A stretch of DNA of 13,772 nucleotides from Methylocystaceae bacterium. Its GTDB lineage: Bacteria > Pseudomonadota > Alphaproteobacteria > Rhizobiales > Beijerinckiaceae. Positions 13,601 through 13,772 of this stretch are shown here, one piece after another. The stretch lies in contig PLZT01000688.1 in NCBI GenBank assembly GCA_003152255.1, forward strand, positions 1 through 13,772, written 5' to 3'. The translations under genes and the position numbers were made by a program. Within the stretch, counting starts at the first letter, position 1; every line of letters starts with the position of its first letter. The notes beneath the pieces were generated by a model that searched no databases, was not told the origin of the DNA, and saw only the letters and a list, made by a program, of their open reading frames with translations.

Positions 13601-13745
13601 CGGGCTCGACCTCTGGCGCAGCGTCTTCGTCGTGGGCGATCATTGCCAGCAACAGCTGCAGGTAGTGCGGAATGATGGGCGCCCGTTCGAGGTCGTTGTC
13701 GCCCGCCGGCTCGGGCGGCGTGGCGGCGTCGGTTTGCGGGGACAT
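13578..13745 (-). CDS. Small acidic hypothetical protein (55 residues)
   Basis: Reading leftward from the ATG at 13745 (with GGAGATTGAGGC just upstream, giving a usable ribosome site) gives MSPQTDAATPPEPAGDNDLE and then RAPIIPHYLQLLLAMIAHDE, ending in HPS and TGA at 13578-13580. It has a disordered acidic N-terminus and one hydrophobic helix of about 13 residues, too short and mixed for a membrane span. Its stop overlaps the next gene's start. The overlap, spacing and ribosome site argue that it is real; I do not recognise a family. Confidence 0.55.
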   Translation of the reverse strand: MSPQTDAATPPEPAGDNDLERAPIIPHYLQLLLAMIAHDEDAAPEVEPDAPFHPS

Positions 13746-13748
13746 GCC

Positions 13749-13772
13749 TCAATCTCCCTCGCCGAGATGCTC
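13749..13772 (-). CDS. Possible C-terminal end of an upstream leftward gene (partial)
   Basis: Entering from the right edge, the frame reads EHLGEGD and stops at a TGA 3 bases before the ATG of the 55-residue gene. Tight spacing of this kind is common in operons, so a leftward gene probably ends here. Seven residues cannot identify it. Confidence 0.3.
   Translation of the reverse strand, partial: EHLGEGD

Noticed and set aside
13552..13752. 66-codon leftward frame at the right edge
   Set aside because: It is an Arg/Ala-rich shadow, while the overlapping 55-codon frame has a ribosome site and balanced composition.
1..13772. CRISPR arrays, tRNA or rRNA genes
   Set aside because: I found no regularly spaced repeats and no tRNA- or rRNA-like sequence in the window.

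Overview
The window is GC-rich accessory DNA of an alphaproteobacterium, most likely a Hyphomicrobiales (rhizobial or methylotroph-like) organism. It probably lies on a plasmid or megaplasmid. The codon use, the IS6, IS630 and ISKra4 transposase fragments, and above all an scpB gene next to a DUF1403 gene (a pairing I know from rhizobial replicons) support this. It is an inference; no replication gene is inside the window.

Layout. 1-116: the 3' end of an IS630-type transposase. 504-1571 (-): a multi-pass membrane protein with a C-terminal domain that reads like a cupredoxin without copper ligands. 1604-2453: a decayed IS6-family element with two in-frame stops and a frameshift. 2593-4371 (-): a DMT/EamA-type exporter with a very His-rich tail, continued in one frame into an extra membrane anchor and an OmpA-like domain. 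4372-5058: a long gap holding a 33-codon signal-peptide mini-gene. 5059-6009 (+): a FieF-type cation diffusion facilitator (CDF). 6190-6246 (-): the first 19 codons of a broken MerR-type regulator, facing a MerR-type operator. 6307-7272 (+): a His-rich CzcD/ZitB-type CDF pump. 7645-8883 (+): an MgtC/SapB-DUF4010 membrane protein, with related terminal-repeat-like sequences on both sides. 9129-10701 (+): a chimeric, frameshifted transposase (IS630-type head, ISKra4-type body). 10878-12759 (-): scpB and the DUF1403 gene. 12836-12860: a perfect 10-bp inverted repeat that looks like a serine-resolvase subsite. 12919-13772 (-): a run of small plasmid- or phage-type genes of unknown function.

How the parts fit. 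The section from about 2.6 to 8.9 kb looks like a divalent-metal (probably zinc, possibly cobalt, nickel or iron) handling island. It has two CDF exporters with different transport-site signatures, a His-rich DMT protein and an MgtC-like protein, with IS debris on both sides. The local MerR regulator is broken while its operator is partly kept, so control of the second CDF has probably been lost or passed to a regulator elsewhere. The right-hand 3 kb (scpB, DUF1403, resolvase-like site, small genes) looks like replicon-maintenance backbone transcribed leftward.
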